Shown here one piece after another: positions 34,400-42,670 of a stretch of DNA of 42,780 nucleotides. Positions within the stretch are counted from its first letter, which is position 1. The number at the start of each line of letters is the position of its first letter. The stretch is from assembly GCF_003073175.1 (NCBI RefSeq), contig NZ_QBBX01000007.1:183048-225827 (forward strand), in the 5' to 3' direction. The DNA is from Peribacillus acanthi (GTDB lineage Bacteria > Bacillota > Bacilli > Bacillales > DSM-1321). The notes beneath the pieces were generated by a model. The model worked only from the letters and a program-made list of their open reading frames with translations. It searched no databases and was not told the origin of the DNA. Both the position numbers and the translations under genes were made by a program.

Positions 34400-35185
34400 A
34401 TGTTTTATGTATCCATGTTTTTTCAATATGTTAGTCAATATTTAAAAACACGTTTGCAATACCGGACAGACCTACTAGTGAAATTCCTATCAGATTTGTT
34501 ATTTCAAGCGGTAAATTTGATTTTCATCCTATTGGTATTCGGTCATACGGACTTACTGAATGGGTGGAATCGAGAAGAAATCATCTTTATTTATGGATTC
34601 TTCATGATACCATTTACCTTGTTTTCTGCTTTCTTTAATATTTGGAACTTTAACGAACAATACATCGTGAATGGTGAAATGGACCGTATATTAACTCGAC
34701 CGATTCATAGCCTGTTTCAAATAATTTTAGAACGTATGGAGTTAGAATCGCTGCTTGGTTTGATTACAGGATTTATTATTATTTATTACTCAGGGAGTCG
34801 TTTGAATCTAGATATAGCATGGTATGATCCAATATTATTTATCCTATTTTCAATTGGGGGAGCCTTGGTGTACGCATCTATTTTCATAGGATTAGCCACC
34901 ATAGGTTTTTTCTCGGATTCCCGTACTTCCATAATGCCGATGATGTATAACATAGGTAACTATGGGAGATACCCAGTCGACATTTATAATAAAGCTATCC
35001 GTTTTGTTCTAACTTGGGTACTTCCATTCGCATTTGTTGGTGTGTATCCCTCAGCATACTTTCTAGGTAAAACAGAATGGTATTCGTATTCTTTTGCTAC
35101 TCCGGTTGTAGGCATTGTATTTTTTTCTTTAGCAGTTTGGCTTTGGAACCAGGGGGTTAAGAAATACCGTGGGGCAGGAAACTAA
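34400..35185 (+). CDS. ABC-2 type permease (COG3694-like)
   Basis: 262 residues, six hydrophobic segments, the second permease of the exporter. The frame is open far upstream into the previous gene, but GGAGG just before the ATG at 34400 gives the start MFYVSMFFQYVSQYLKTRLQYR, typical of the family. The conserved RPIHSLFQIILER segment lies after the second membrane helix. The two permeases probably form a heterodimer on an ATPase dimer. Confidence 0.9.
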   Translation: MFYVSMFFQYVSQYLKTRLQYRTDLLVKFLSDLLFQAVNLIFILLVFGHTDLLNGWNREEIIFIYGFFMIPFTLFSAFFNIWNFNEQYIVNGEMDRILTRPIHSLFQIILERMELESLLGLITGFIIIYYSGSRLNLDIAWYDPILFILFSIGGALVYASIFIGLATIGFFSDSRTSIMPMMYNIGNYGRYPVDIYNKAIRFVLTWVLPFAFVGVYPSAYFLGKTEWYSYSFATPVVGIVFFSLAVWLWNQGVKKYRGAGN

Positions 35186-35192
35186 AAGTTTT

Positions 35193-35222
35193 AACCTCTT
35201 GATTAGTTCAAGAGGTTTTTTG
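35193..35222 (+). terminator. Terminator of the ABC-2 operon
   Basis: AACCTCTTGA (35193-35202) pairs perfectly with TCAAGAGGTT (35208-35217), loop TTAGT, then T residues. Confidence 0.92.
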
Positions 35223-35232
35223 TGTTTGGTGT

Positions 35233-35316
35233 AATTTGGTGGTGGGATTAAAAGTCGACGTAGTTACCTATTTAAAGATTAAAGTATAGACATTCTTTTA
35301 CTCCCATATTTTCTAA
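35233..35316. repeat. Dispersed repeat, family 2, degenerate copy E
   Basis: Begins ATTTGGTGG, contains AGTCGACGTAGTTACCTATT, GATTAAAGTATAGA and the end ATTTTCTAA, which line up with the other family 2 copies but with several changes. It occupies part of the 287-bp gap before the LysE gene. Confidence 0.5.
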
Positions 35317-35472
35317 TGTATGAATGTTTATCATGGTTGAATAGCTTTCATAGGAGTTATAAGAAACCTTTGAGTAAATGCGTTTAAAGTCTGTTTATGC
35401 GTAAATTTTTTTATGTACAGATTCATTTAGTCGTAATAAAATAGGTAGATAATGGAAGGGGAGAAGCTTGGA

Positions 35473-36105
35473 ATGCTTGGAATAACTAATTTTGAATGGT
35501 TTTTAATTTCTAGTATCTTACTGAATATCACACCTGGTGCGGACACAATGTACATTGTAAGTAGAAGCGTTTCTCAAGGAAGAAGAGCTGGTATTTACTC
35601 AGCGCTTGGCATCAGTTCAGGGGCATTAGTTCACACAATACTAGCTGCATTTGGTTTGTCGGTGATTCTAATGAAGTCGGTCTGGCTCTTTACTGTAATT
35701 AAAATAGTTGGTGCTGGATATCTAATTTATTTAGGGATTAGAATGCTATTAGAAAAGAAAAACACAGTACGTCATCAAGATAACTTGGATAAACTGTCTA
35801 AAAAAAAAATATTCTTGCAAGGATTAATTACAAATGTTACGAATCCAAAAGTAGCTTTATTTTTCCTAGCTTTCATCCCACAATTTATCAATACAGGTAG
35901 TTCAAGTCCGATTCCATTTCTTATTTTAGGCCTTACTTTTACCATGACAGGAGGATTGTGGTGTGTAATGATCGCCATTTTTTCTTCTTTAGCGACAAAA
36001 GGATTAAGAGATAGTAATCATATTCAATATATATTAAATAAGCTTACTGGAATCGTATTTATCGCAATGGGAATTAAATTATTTAAAACGAAAGCTACAG
36101 CATAA
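35473..36105 (+). CDS. LysE/RhtB family amino-acid exporter
   Basis: 210 residues with about six hydrophobic segments and the family motif near the N-terminus, LLNITPGADTMYIVSRSVSQGRRAG. The second block, LITNVTNPKVALFFLAFIPQFI, is equally diagnostic. Likely exports amino acids or derivatives; substrate unknown. The start at 35473 is set by GGGGAG nine nt upstream; the frame runs seven codons further back into that site. Single gene with its own terminator. Confidence 0.92.
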   Translation: MLGITNFEWFLISSILLNITPGADTMYIVSRSVSQGRRAGIYSALGISSGALVHTILAAFGLSVILMKSVWLFTVIKIVGAGYLIYLGIRMLLEKKNTVRHQDNLDKLSKKKIFLQGLITNVTNPKVALFFLAFIPQFINTGSSSPIPFLILGLTFTMTGGLWCVMIAIFSSLATKGLRDSNHIQYILNKLTGIVFIAMGIKLFKTKATA

Positions 36106-36121
36106 GTTATACCAATAAGAT

Positions 36122-36158
36122 ACACCTTTCAATTTTTTGAATTGAGAGGTGTTTTTTA
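36122..36158 (+). terminator. Terminator of the LysE-type gene
   Basis: A 13-bp stem with one wobble (36122-36134 with 36140-36152), followed by TTTTTT. Confidence 0.9.
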
Positions 36159-36312
36159 TAATTAGGCAATTTTTAATATCCTCCTTTATTTATAAAGTCA
36201 TGGTTTTGTATACTTTTCTAAATTTTCTGTTAAAATATTAGTAGGGTTCTTATTCAAAAATATGAATCCTTTAAATTTCGTTTTTGATTGTATTCAATAG
36301 GAGGAAGATTGA

Positions 36313-37374
36313 TTGAATCTAGTACAATTAGGTTGGAATAATCACTTAGAAGAAGAATTTGCTCCATATAAAGAAAGTGGTTATTCAGTGGGAAGAATCG
36401 CCTTAGAACATAAGCATATGTACCGTGTTCTAACAGAAGAAGGCGAATTGTTAGGTGAAGTATCTGGAAAGTTTAGACATGAATCATTTGGGAAAAGCCA
36501 ATATCCTGCGGTGGGAGATTGGGTGGTCATTTCTGCGAGGTTAGCTGAGAAAAAAGCGACTATTCATAAAGTATTGCCTCGATTCAGTAAATTTTCCCGA
36601 AACTCGGCAGGTGTAGTAACAGAAGAACAACTAGTTGCTACTAATATAAATACGGTATTTCTAGTAACTGGTTTAAATAATGATTTTAATGTTAGACGAA
36701 TAGAAAGATATTTAGTAACAGCTTGGGATAGTGGGGCAAATCCAGTCGTCATATTGAGTAAATGTGATCTATGTGATGATATCCCAGGTAAAATGGCAGA
36801 GGTTGAATCTGTGGCATTTGGAGTACCAATCTATGCAATTAGTGCCACAAAAGGAATAGGTATGAATCAACTTGATAAATATCTATCTGAAGGTCAAACC
36901 GTTGCTCTACTCGGTTCGTCTGGTGCGGGAAAATCCACTCTGTGCAATACGCTGCTCGGCCAAGTGAAACAGCAGGTGAAAGAAGTGCGTGAAGGTGATG
37001 ATAAAGGAAAACATACTACCACTCATCGTGAATTAATGTTAATGCCAGGTGGGGGGATTTTGATTGATACTCCTGGAATGAGAGAGTTACAACTTTGGGA
37101 AGTTGATGGGGGTATGGGCCATAGTTTCTCAGATATTGAAGAATTGGCACAGCAGTGTTTATTTAATGATTGTCAACATAAAAATGAGCCTTCTTGCCAA
37201 GTGAAACTTGCTATTGAAGAAGGAGCGTTGGATCAAAAGCGCTATGATAATTATGTCAAATTTCAAAAGGAACTAGCTTTCTTAGAACGAAAGAATAATA
37301 AACGTAGCCAATTAGAGGAAAAATCAAAGTGGAAAAAGCTCTCGGGTGACCGCACAAGGGTGCATAAAAAATAA
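36313..37374 (+). CDS. rsgA: RsgA-type circularly permuted GTPase
   Basis: 353 residues from a TTG start behind AGGAGG. RsgA GTPases assist late maturation of the 30S subunit. An N-terminal OB-like domain (to about residue 110) precedes a circularly permuted G domain: the G4-like SKCD comes before the P-loop GSSGAGKST (about 199-207) and G3 DTPGMREL (about 251). The C-terminal zinc motif is C-x4-C-x-H-x5-C (CLFNDCQHKNEPSC). It is longer than the usual Bacillus RsgA/YloQ (about 298) and does not sit next to its usual neighbours, so it is probably a paralogue. Confidence 0.88.
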   Translation: MNLVQLGWNNHLEEEFAPYKESGYSVGRIALEHKHMYRVLTEEGELLGEVSGKFRHESFGKSQYPAVGDWVVISARLAEKKATIHKVLPRFSKFSRNSAGVVTEEQLVATNINTVFLVTGLNNDFNVRRIERYLVTAWDSGANPVVILSKCDLCDDIPGKMAEVESVAFGVPIYAISATKGIGMNQLDKYLSEGQTVALLGSSGAGKSTLCNTLLGQVKQQVKEVREGDDKGKHTTTHRELMLMPGGGILIDTPGMRELQLWEVDGGMGHSFSDIEELAQQCLFNDCQHKNEPSCQVKLAIEEGALDQKRYDNYVKFQKELAFLERKNNKRSQLEEKSKWKKLSGDRTRVHKK

Positions 37375-37382
37375 AAACAAAT

Positions 37383-37428
37383 AGGTATTCAAAGGGTTTT
37401 GTGTTCACAAACCTTTTGAATACCTTTT
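37383..37428 (+). terminator. Terminator of the rsgA-like gene
   Basis: A long hairpin (37383-37403 with 37406-37425) with one unpaired base, followed by T residues. Confidence 0.88.
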
Positions 37429-37529
37429 CTGTTTTTCAGACCTCACCAATGAAGAGTTTAAAAACTATTCATAAGCCCCAAGGACAAGGAGTACATTGGT
37501 AGAAGTAGTCATAAAGGAGAAGGTGTGGA

Positions 37530-37943
37530 ATGGGATTTTATCTATTAGTTGCAGCGATTATTTTCTGCATGTTTATGAGTATTAGAGCTCTTTTTGCTCC
37601 CTCTGACATGACGAATCAAAAAATCTCATTAAACGATTTACTTTGGCTTGCCTTTTTGTACGGTACCATTTGTGTTGGCTTTGGTGCGTTATACCTTCTG
37701 TTTGAATTAAAGGACATCACAGTAGTGTTAGAAAATGGACAGAGACTCCAAGGTTCCTTTTCTTATAAGCTAGAATCAACTTTATATTTCAGTGGAATGA
37801 CCATGTTTTCTGTTGGATATGGAGATTTAGTTCCAATAGGAATAGGTAGGCCAATCTCCGCCATTCAGGCTTTCATAGGTTACACATTGCCAGCGGCATT
37901 TGTAGTAAGAACAGTCATTGATTACGATCAAATTCAGAAATAA
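37530..37943 (+). CDS. Small two-pore-helix potassium channel-like protein
   Basis: 137 residues: transmembrane segments at about 1-22, 34-55 and 112-130, with a pore loop before the last carrying the selectivity filter SVGYGDLVP. This is the Ion_trans_2 pattern of simple K+ channels; a tetramer would form the pore. There is no cytoplasmic RCK/TrkA domain, so gating is not evident. The extra N-terminal segment is the only addition to the two-helix core. Starts after AAAGGAG and AAGGTG. No obvious operon partner. Confidence 0.82.
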   Translation: MGFYLLVAAIIFCMFMSIRALFAPSDMTNQKISLNDLLWLAFLYGTICVGFGALYLLFELKDITVVLENGQRLQGSFSYKLESTLYFSGMTMFSVGYGDLVPIGIGRPISAIQAFIGYTLPAAFVVRTVIDYDQIQK

Positions 37944-38022
37944 AGTGAATTTCTAAAAAGTTGTATTACAAAAGAGTTTTGGGTACGCTTACCATATGAC
38001 TTTTTAGAATGGAGGATTTTCA

Positions 38023-38493
38023 ATGAATGCAGTAACAGGCTCGAAAGCACCTGATTTTACTTTACCAGCAAGCAATGGGAAAAATGTTAGTTTGACTGAC
38101 TTTAAAGGAAAGCATGTAGTTCTTTACTTTTACCCAAAAGATATGACACCGGGATGTACGACTCAAGCGTGTGATTTCAAGGAATTTCATGAATCCTTTG
38201 CTGAGCTTGATGCTGTTATCCTGGGGGTTAGTCCTGATCCGCTTGAACGTCACGGGAAATTTATTGAGAAATATGGTTTGCCATTCTTACTTTTAACAGA
38301 TGAAGACCATCAAGTGGCAGAGGCATATGGGGTGTGGACCTTAAAAAAGAACTTTGGTAAGGAATATATGGGGATTGAGCGCTCTACTTTTATTATTGAT
38401 AAAGAAGGTAATCTAGTGAAAGTATGGAGAAAAGTAAAAGTCAAAGGTCATGTAGAAGAAGCACTTACTTATATTAAAGAAGAATTGTCATAA
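38023..38493 (+). CDS. bcp: Thiol peroxidase Bcp (peroxiredoxin)
   Basis: 156 residues. Reduces hydrogen peroxide and organic hydroperoxides with thioredoxin. It has the peroxiredoxin active site DMTPGCTTQAC, with the peroxidatic Cys45 and a second Cys50 five residues on, the classic Bcp disulfide pair. Full length. Corresponds to ygaF in B. subtilis; it lies 2 kb upstream of perR, the peroxide regulator. ATG behind a GGAGG-containing site. Confidence 0.95.
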   Translation: MNAVTGSKAPDFTLPASNGKNVSLTDFKGKHVVLYFYPKDMTPGCTTQACDFKEFHESFAELDAVILGVSPDPLERHGKFIEKYGLPFLLLTDEDHQVAEAYGVWTLKKNFGKEYMGIERSTFIIDKEGNLVKVWRKVKVKGHVEEALTYIKEELS

Positions 38494-38519
38494 TTTAGAA
38501 CTAAATTGCCTTGAAGAAT

Positions 38520-38549
38520 AAGCCTATTTTAGAACTAAAAGGCTTTTGT
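38520..38549 (+). terminator. Terminator of bcp
   Basis: AAGCC (38520-38524) pairs with GGCTT (38541-38545) enclosing TTTTAG/CTAAAA, with T residues after. A second small palindrome, AATTTAG/CTAAATT (38493-38506), overlaps the bcp stop. Confidence 0.75.
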
Positions 38550-38621
38550 CCAATTCAGAAATTGACGTTTTGAATACTATTATATAGAGAATACCTCCTC
38601 AGATGTTTTCCGAAATGGAAG

Positions 38622-38652
38622 CGGGTAACCAGAAATGGATACCCGTATTTTT
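38622..38652 (+). terminator. Second terminator-like hairpin
   Basis: CGGGTA (38622-38627) pairs with TACCCG (38640-38645), extended inside by CC/GG past an A-A mismatch, and is followed by TATTTTTTT. It lies 130 bp after bcp with no gene between, so what it terminates is not clear. Confidence 0.75.
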
Positions 38653-38669
38653 TTGCATTTTAAGAAAGG

Positions 38670-38749
38670 ATTGGCAGTAAAGAAGTAGTGTCCAATTTTA
38701 GAAATAAAGTTTATGTAGAACTGGGGAGTTGCCAAGCCGAGTTTTCTAA
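38670..38749. repeat. Dispersed repeat, family 2, copy C
   Basis: Begins ATTGGCAG (38670), contains AAGTAGTGTCCAATTTTAGA (38683-38702) and AATAAAGTTTATG, and ends GAGTTTTCTAAT. Shorter than copy B because the middle is reduced. Located in the ~400-bp gap between bcp and the dehydrogenase gene. Confidence 0.65.
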
Positions 38750-38890
38750 TCTTTAGGTTATTTGAAGGGGAGTATTTTAAGGGTGTCTTTACCCGGTATC
38801 ATCATGAAAGGATATCCATTTTCATGTAAATTATTGAACGGTGATGGTATGATGGTTTTAGGACAAAGCACCGAAAGAGGGGTTCGTAAT

Positions 38891-39841
38891 ATGGAGGCGT
38901 ATTTTTCATTTGTACCATCAACTGAACTGCAAGATCAGTTATCTAATGAGTTTCCGTCCATTCGATTTAGTTATCGTAAAGGGATACATATTGAAGAAAG
39001 TGAATTAATGACAGCGGAAATACTAGTCACATACGGGGAAGATGTAACCGAGGAAATCATCTACGCATCTAAATCTTTAAAATGGATTATGGTTGTTTCA
39101 GCGGGTTTGGAGAAAATGCCATTAGAGCTAATTGGAGAAAAAGGCATTTTGCTCACAAACGCTAAGGGTATACATAAAATTCCTATGGCTGAATATTCGA
39201 TAGGGATGCTTCTTCAGTATGAAAAGAATCTTATCCAGTTTTATGAAAATGCAAAGAATTCAACTTGGGATCGAAGAATAAAAATGGGTGAACTGAATGG
39301 AAAGGAGATAATCATTTTAGGTGCAGGTGCCATTGGTAGTGAAATCGCGCGCCTATCAAAAGCATTTGGAATGAGGACATTTGGGGTTAATACATCTGGA
39401 AATGACGTTCAGTACTTTGATAGCATGCATAAACTTAATGAATTAAATGCTGTCCTGCCGACTGCTGATTATATTGTCTCAATCCTACCTAGTACGAAAG
39501 ATACGAAAAACCTTTTAAATAACGAACATTTTCAGTTGATGAAGTCTTCTGCTGTTTTCATGAATATTGGTAGAGGGGATTTATTTAAGGATTCTGTTTT
39601 ACTGAATGCGTTAGAAGAAGGACAAATCGCACATGCGATTCTTGATGTTTTCCATAAGGAGCCATTACCAATGAATCATCCTTTCTGGAAGATGAAAAAT
39701 ATAACAATAACACCACATACTTCAAGTGTGACAAAAAATTACCTACCAAAGTCAATTGAAATTTTTTCTCATAATCTTCATACCTATATAAAAAAGGAAA
39801 AGGATTTTATCAACTTAATTGATGTGATCAGGGGGTATTAA
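38891..39841 (+). CDS. D-2-hydroxyacid dehydrogenase
   Basis: 316 residues. NAD(P)-dependent D-isomer-specific family. The nucleotide-binding domain carries the Rossmann motif LGAGAIGSEIA (about 142-152); the catalytic Arg is in the NIGRGD loop, the Glu in FHKEPLP, and the His in TPHTSS. Probably reduces or oxidises a 2-keto/2-hydroxy acid; the exact substrate cannot be told. The frame opens 43 codons upstream, but GAGGGG before the ATG at 38891 gives the start MEAYFSFVPSTELQ. The next gene begins 1 bp after its stop, so they form one operon. Confidence 0.88.
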   Translation: MEAYFSFVPSTELQDQLSNEFPSIRFSYRKGIHIEESELMTAEILVTYGEDVTEEIIYASKSLKWIMVVSAGLEKMPLELIGEKGILLTNAKGIHKIPMAEYSIGMLLQYEKNLIQFYENAKNSTWDRRIKMGELNGKEIIILGAGAIGSEIARLSKAFGMRTFGVNTSGNDVQYFDSMHKLNELNAVLPTADYIVSILPSTKDTKNLLNNEHFQLMKSSAVFMNIGRGDLFKDSVLLNALEEGQIAHAILDVFHKEPLPMNHPFWKMKNITITPHTSSVTKNYLPKSIEIFSHNLHTYIKKEKDFINLIDVIRGY

Positions 39842-39842
39842 T

Positions 39843-40388
39843 ATGAAAATTTATACAAAAACAGGGGACAAGGGTACGACTTCCCTTATATACGGACAAC
39901 GAGTTAAGAAGTCTGATATTAGAGTAGAAGCTTATGGTACATGTGATGAAGCAAATTCTATGATTGGTTTAGCATTGAGTTACATAAACAACGACTTGAA
40001 AGAAAAGGAATCTATCGATCACATTTTTCATAAAATACAAACAGAACTATTTCATGTTGGAGCAGAATTAGCTACTCCTTCTGGTAAGGAAGTTAAATGG
40101 AAGGTCAAACCGGAGGATGTAACCGTGTTGGAAGAGACGATCGATCAATGGGAAAAACACCTTCCTCCTCTTACTAATTTCATTTTACCAGGCGGACATC
40201 CAGCTGGTGCTGCTCTCCATACTGCACGTACTATTGTCCGTAGAGCGGAAAGATGCGCAAGTGAAATGGTAGATGAAGTAAATCCTTTAGTTTTATCTTA
40301 TTTAAACCGTCTATCAGATTTTCTGTTTGTTGCTGCAAGATACATTAATCATCTAAGTGGTGTGCCAGAAAAAAATCTTCATTCCTAA
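39843..40388 (+). CDS. Cob(I)yrinic acid a,c-diamide adenosyltransferase, PduO type
   Basis: 181 residues. Transfers adenosyl from ATP to cob(I)alamin, giving the coenzyme form of B12. It has the PduO signatures: TKTGDKGTTSL at residues 4-14 for ATP binding, AYGTCDEANSMIGLA, and the C-terminal RRAERCASEM and NRLSDFLFVAAR. Full length. Directly coupled to the dehydrogenase upstream (1-bp gap), an unusual partner. No other cobalamin gene is in the window. Confidence 0.93.
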   Translation: MKIYTKTGDKGTTSLIYGQRVKKSDIRVEAYGTCDEANSMIGLALSYINNDLKEKESIDHIFHKIQTELFHVGAELATPSGKEVKWKVKPEDVTVLEETIDQWEKHLPPLTNFILPGGHPAGAALHTARTIVRRAERCASEMVDEVNPLVLSYLNRLSDFLFVAARYINHLSGVPEKNLHS

Positions 40389-40410
40389 TACGTGAATAAA
40401 TGATACTTAA

Positions 40411-40444
40411 TTGACAAATAAATAGTGTACAGCTTACACTATTT
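40411..40444 (+). promoter_or_regulatory. perR promoter with overlapping dyad
   Basis: A perfect -35 TTGACA (40411-40416), with a possible -10 TACACT at 40435-40440 (spacer 18). A perfect inverted repeat AAATAGTGTA (40420-40429) / TACACTATTT (40435-40444) spans the spacer and the -10. It could be an operator, or a hairpin closing the transcript of the preceding gene, though no long T run follows. It is not a good match to the Per box. Confidence 0.5.
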
Positions 40445-40503
40445 ATAAATATTATAAAGTAATAATTCATTCTAAATAATAATTGGAAAAGAGGTGCATG
40501 ACG

Positions 40504-40941
40504 GTGGCTCATGATCAGCTTAAAGAGGCTTTAGATTCCCTTAAAGAAACAGGAGTGAGAATTACACCGCAACGTCATGCAATTTTGGAATACCTAATTA
40601 ATGCAATGTCTCATCCAACTGCTGATGAAATATATAAAGCTTTGGAAGGTAAATTTCCAAATATGAGCGTGGCCACAGTGTACAATAACTTAAGGGTCTT
40701 CAAGGAAGTAGGTCTAGTAAAAGAATTGACATACGGAGACTCATCTAGTCGATTTGATTATGTCACGACTGACCATTATCACGTGATTTGCCAAAAATGT
40801 GGGGCGATCGTTGACTTCCATTATCCTGGCCTAGATGAAGTCGAACACCTAGCTTCACATGTTACTGGATTCAAAGTCCATCAACACCGGATGGAAGTAT
40901 ACGGAGAATGTCCATCCTGCGTAGCTAAAGCTGCTCATTAA
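40504..40941 (+). CDS. perR: Peroxide-responsive repressor PerR
   Basis: 145 residues from a GTG start behind GAGGTG. A Fur-family repressor that uses iron-catalysed histidine oxidation to sense H2O2 and controls katA, ahpCF, mrgA and heme genes in B. subtilis. All metal ligands are in place: regulatory H37, D85, H91, H93, D104 and structural zinc Cys96, 99, 136 and 139. The winged-helix segment [16 protein letters not shown] is nearly the same as in B. subtilis. The frame is open seven codons upstream from a TTG, but the ribosome binding site favours 40504. Confidence 0.97.
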   Translation: MAHDQLKEALDSLKETGVRITPQRHAILEYLINAMSHPTADEIYKALEGKFPNMSVATVYNNLRVFKEVGLVKELTYGDSSSRFDYVTTDHYHVICQKCGAIVDFHYPGLDEVEHLASHVTGFKVHQHRMEVYGECPSCVAKAAH

Positions 40942-40966
40942 AACTGGTTGATATAAACCAGTTTTT
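40941..40966 (+). terminator. Terminator of perR
   Basis: AAACTGGTT (40941-40949) pairs with AACCAGTTT (40956-40964), followed by T residues. The stem starts in the perR stop codon. Confidence 0.9.
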
Positions 40967-40986
40967 TGTGTTTTAAGAGAGTAAAA

Positions 40987-41093
40987 ATTGGTAGTAAGGA
41001 TACGAATTGACGTAGTGGCAAACTTTAGGGATAAACTGTAATGCCAAATGAGCAGAGGGTGCAGCTTAGACTTGGCGAAAATCAAATTTTCAT
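40987..41093. repeat. Dispersed repeat, family 2, copy D
   Basis: Begins ATTGGTAGTAAGGATA (40987-41002), contains GACGTAGTGGCAAACTTTAG (41009-41028) and AGACTTGGC, and ends AAATTTTCATA. It sits between the convergent genes perR and ygzB, next to the ygzB terminator. Confidence 0.65.
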
Positions 41094-41102
41094 AGAAAAA
41101 AA

Positions 41103-41118
41103 CCTTGCGGAGGCAAGG
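41103..41118. terminator. Terminator of ygzB
   Basis: CCTTGC (41103-41108) pairs with GCAAGG (41113-41118), loop GGAG. On the minus strand it is followed by TTTTTTC. It ends 3 bp before the ygzB stop codon. Confidence 0.88.
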
Positions 41119-41121
41119 CTT

Positions 41122-41472
41122 TTAATTTTTTGCTTTCTTATTATATTTTTCGTCGAATTCTTTACCTTCAAGATCTTTGTCAAGTGTAAGAGGTTCGTTA
41201 CAGTGCATGCACATATCAACTCGACCAAGTATTTTTGTTGACTTTCCGCAATTCGGACAAACTACTTGGACGGTTTTAGTGGATAGCATTCCAATCCAGA
41301 AATAAACCCCTGTACTAGCAAGAATACATAAAAGACCTAATACCATGAAGATTGTCATAAGAATAGGGGAACTTCTAAAGAAGATACCTCCATACATAAC
41401 AAGGAATCCGATAAATATCAAACTTAGAGCAAAAGTACGTATTTTATTAATTTTATTTGAGTATTTAGCCAT
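41122..41472 (-). CDS. ygzB: YgzB, UPF0295 membrane protein with zinc-ribbon-like tail
   Basis: 116 residues: two transmembrane segments (about 12-30 and 40-62), then a cytoplasmic tail with CPNCG and CMHCN, a four-Cys zinc ribbon pattern. UPF0295 family; function unknown. It lies between perR and ygxA in opposite orientation, as in B. subtilis. ATG behind AGGAGG. Confidence 0.93.
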   Translation of the reverse strand: MAKYSNKINKIRTFALSLIFIGFLVMYGGIFFRSSPILMTIFMVLGLLCILASTGVYFWIGMLSTKTVQVVCPNCGKSTKILGRVDMCMHCNEPLTLDKDLEGKEFDEKYNKKAKN

Positions 41473-41627
41473 GTCCTACCTCCTGATTCTAACTATATAA
41501 TAACATTAAACATCAAAATAAATATATAATATGGGAGGAACAATGTCGAAAATTGTTGCCTGTATTAGAAGGAAAAATAAACTTAATGTCGAAAGTTATA
41601 GCACAACGACGATTTGGAGGAATTAAA

Positions 41628-42500
41628 ATGGAAGATATTCTACGTCCAATTTATCAAGAACGAGCAAGCTCACCTTCCACACTCGGAATTCTTTTAATTG
41701 AAAAGGGTGCAAAGCCAAGCACTTTAACAGATACCTTTGATTACGTGTTACTTGTAATTACAAAGGATGCAAATCAACCAGTGTTTATTAAACATTATAC
41801 ATACAAAGATAAAAAAGCCGCGCTTCATATAGTAGAAGAAGAGCAATTGCAGGAATGGCTCCTGCTAGGCACAAATAGAAAAATTATTGAATGGATTTAT
41901 AATGGGAAAGTATTGTTTGATCGAAATGAATATCTTTCTGAATTAAAACAAGAACTAAGAGAATTCCCTTTTTATGGGCGTAAAATAAAAATGGGGATGG
42001 AATTCGCTAAGCTTATTCGAAGATATGTGGATGGTAAGGCATTTTTTGAAAATGGTCATTTTTTAGATGCCTATAATCATATAGTACATTCTTTGCACCA
42101 CTTAGCTAGATTGGAAATCATTGAACAAGGTTTTTTCCCGGAAGTAACAGTTTGGAATCAAGTAAAACATATAGAACCTCAAATCTTTAAGTTGTATGAA
42201 GAACTCATAACTAGTGATGAAACACTCGAAAAAAGATTGGAATTGTTGTTCCTTGCAAGTGAATTTTTAATCTTCTCAAGAACGGATAGCGGAACCCAAC
42301 ATTTTAGGGACGTTTTAGAAACAAAAAAAGAGAAATGGACAATACATGATTTAATAAATGAGGAAGAGTTAAAATATTATTCAATAGATTTAGGTGTTCT
42401 TTTAGAATATCTAATCGAAAAGAAACTAGTTACGGTTGTAAAAGAGGAAACGAAAGGTCATGAAGTTTTCCATAGATATTATAAAGTAAATAAAGAATAA
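41628..42500 (+). CDS. ygxA: YgxA, nucleotidyltransferase-like protein
   Basis: 290 residues. The N-terminal half resembles a nucleotidyltransferase-like domain (STLGILLIEKGA, DYVLLVITKD), and the C-terminal half is helical. In Bacillus the gene stands directly before an rRNA operon; its role is not established. The frame runs 25 codons back from 41628, but TTGGAGG lies 7 nt before this ATG, giving the start MEDILRPIYQERA. The last gene before the rrn promoters. Confidence 0.9.
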   Translation: MEDILRPIYQERASSPSTLGILLIEKGAKPSTLTDTFDYVLLVITKDANQPVFIKHYTYKDKKAALHIVEEEQLQEWLLLGTNRKIIEWIYNGKVLFDRNEYLSELKQELREFPFYGRKIKMGMEFAKLIRRYVDGKAFFENGHFLDAYNHIVHSLHHLARLEIIEQGFFPEVTVWNQVKHIEPQIFKLYEELITSDETLEKRLELLFLASEFLIFSRTDSGTQHFRDVLETKKEKWTIHDLINEEELKYYSIDLGVLLEYLIEKKLVTVVKEETKGHEVFHRYYKVNKE

Positions 42501-42533
42501 TAAAATTATTATCCTGAAAAATCAATTTAAGGG

Positions 42534-42563
42534 TTGACCTTTAGTTGGAAAAGGTGATATATT
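42534..42563 (+). promoter_or_regulatory. rRNA operon promoter P1
   Basis: -35 TTGACC (42534-42539) and -10 TATATT (42558-42563), spacer 18, followed by AATAAACGTCGCT. Tandem with P2 107 bp downstream; the layout is typical of Bacillus rrn operons. Confidence 0.8.
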
Positions 42564-42640
42564 AATAAACGTCGCTGATACAAGTGATAAAAAAGATAAC
42601 ATTTATTGAAGGTTGTTAGTTAAAACTTTTAAAAAAAGTG

Positions 42641-42670
42641 TTGACTATAAGTTAGAGTAAATGTTATATT
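42641..42670 (+). promoter_or_regulatory. rRNA operon promoter P2
   Basis: -35 TTGACT (42641-42646) and -10 TATATT (42665-42670), spacer 18. The start region AATAAAGTCGCT resembles that of P1. A boxA element follows at 42703. Confidence 0.85.

Noticed and set aside
38569-38700. Short plus-strand ORF starting near the hairpin at 38622
   Set aside because: About 25 codons, no Shine-Dalgarno sequence, and it reads through a terminator-like hairpin.
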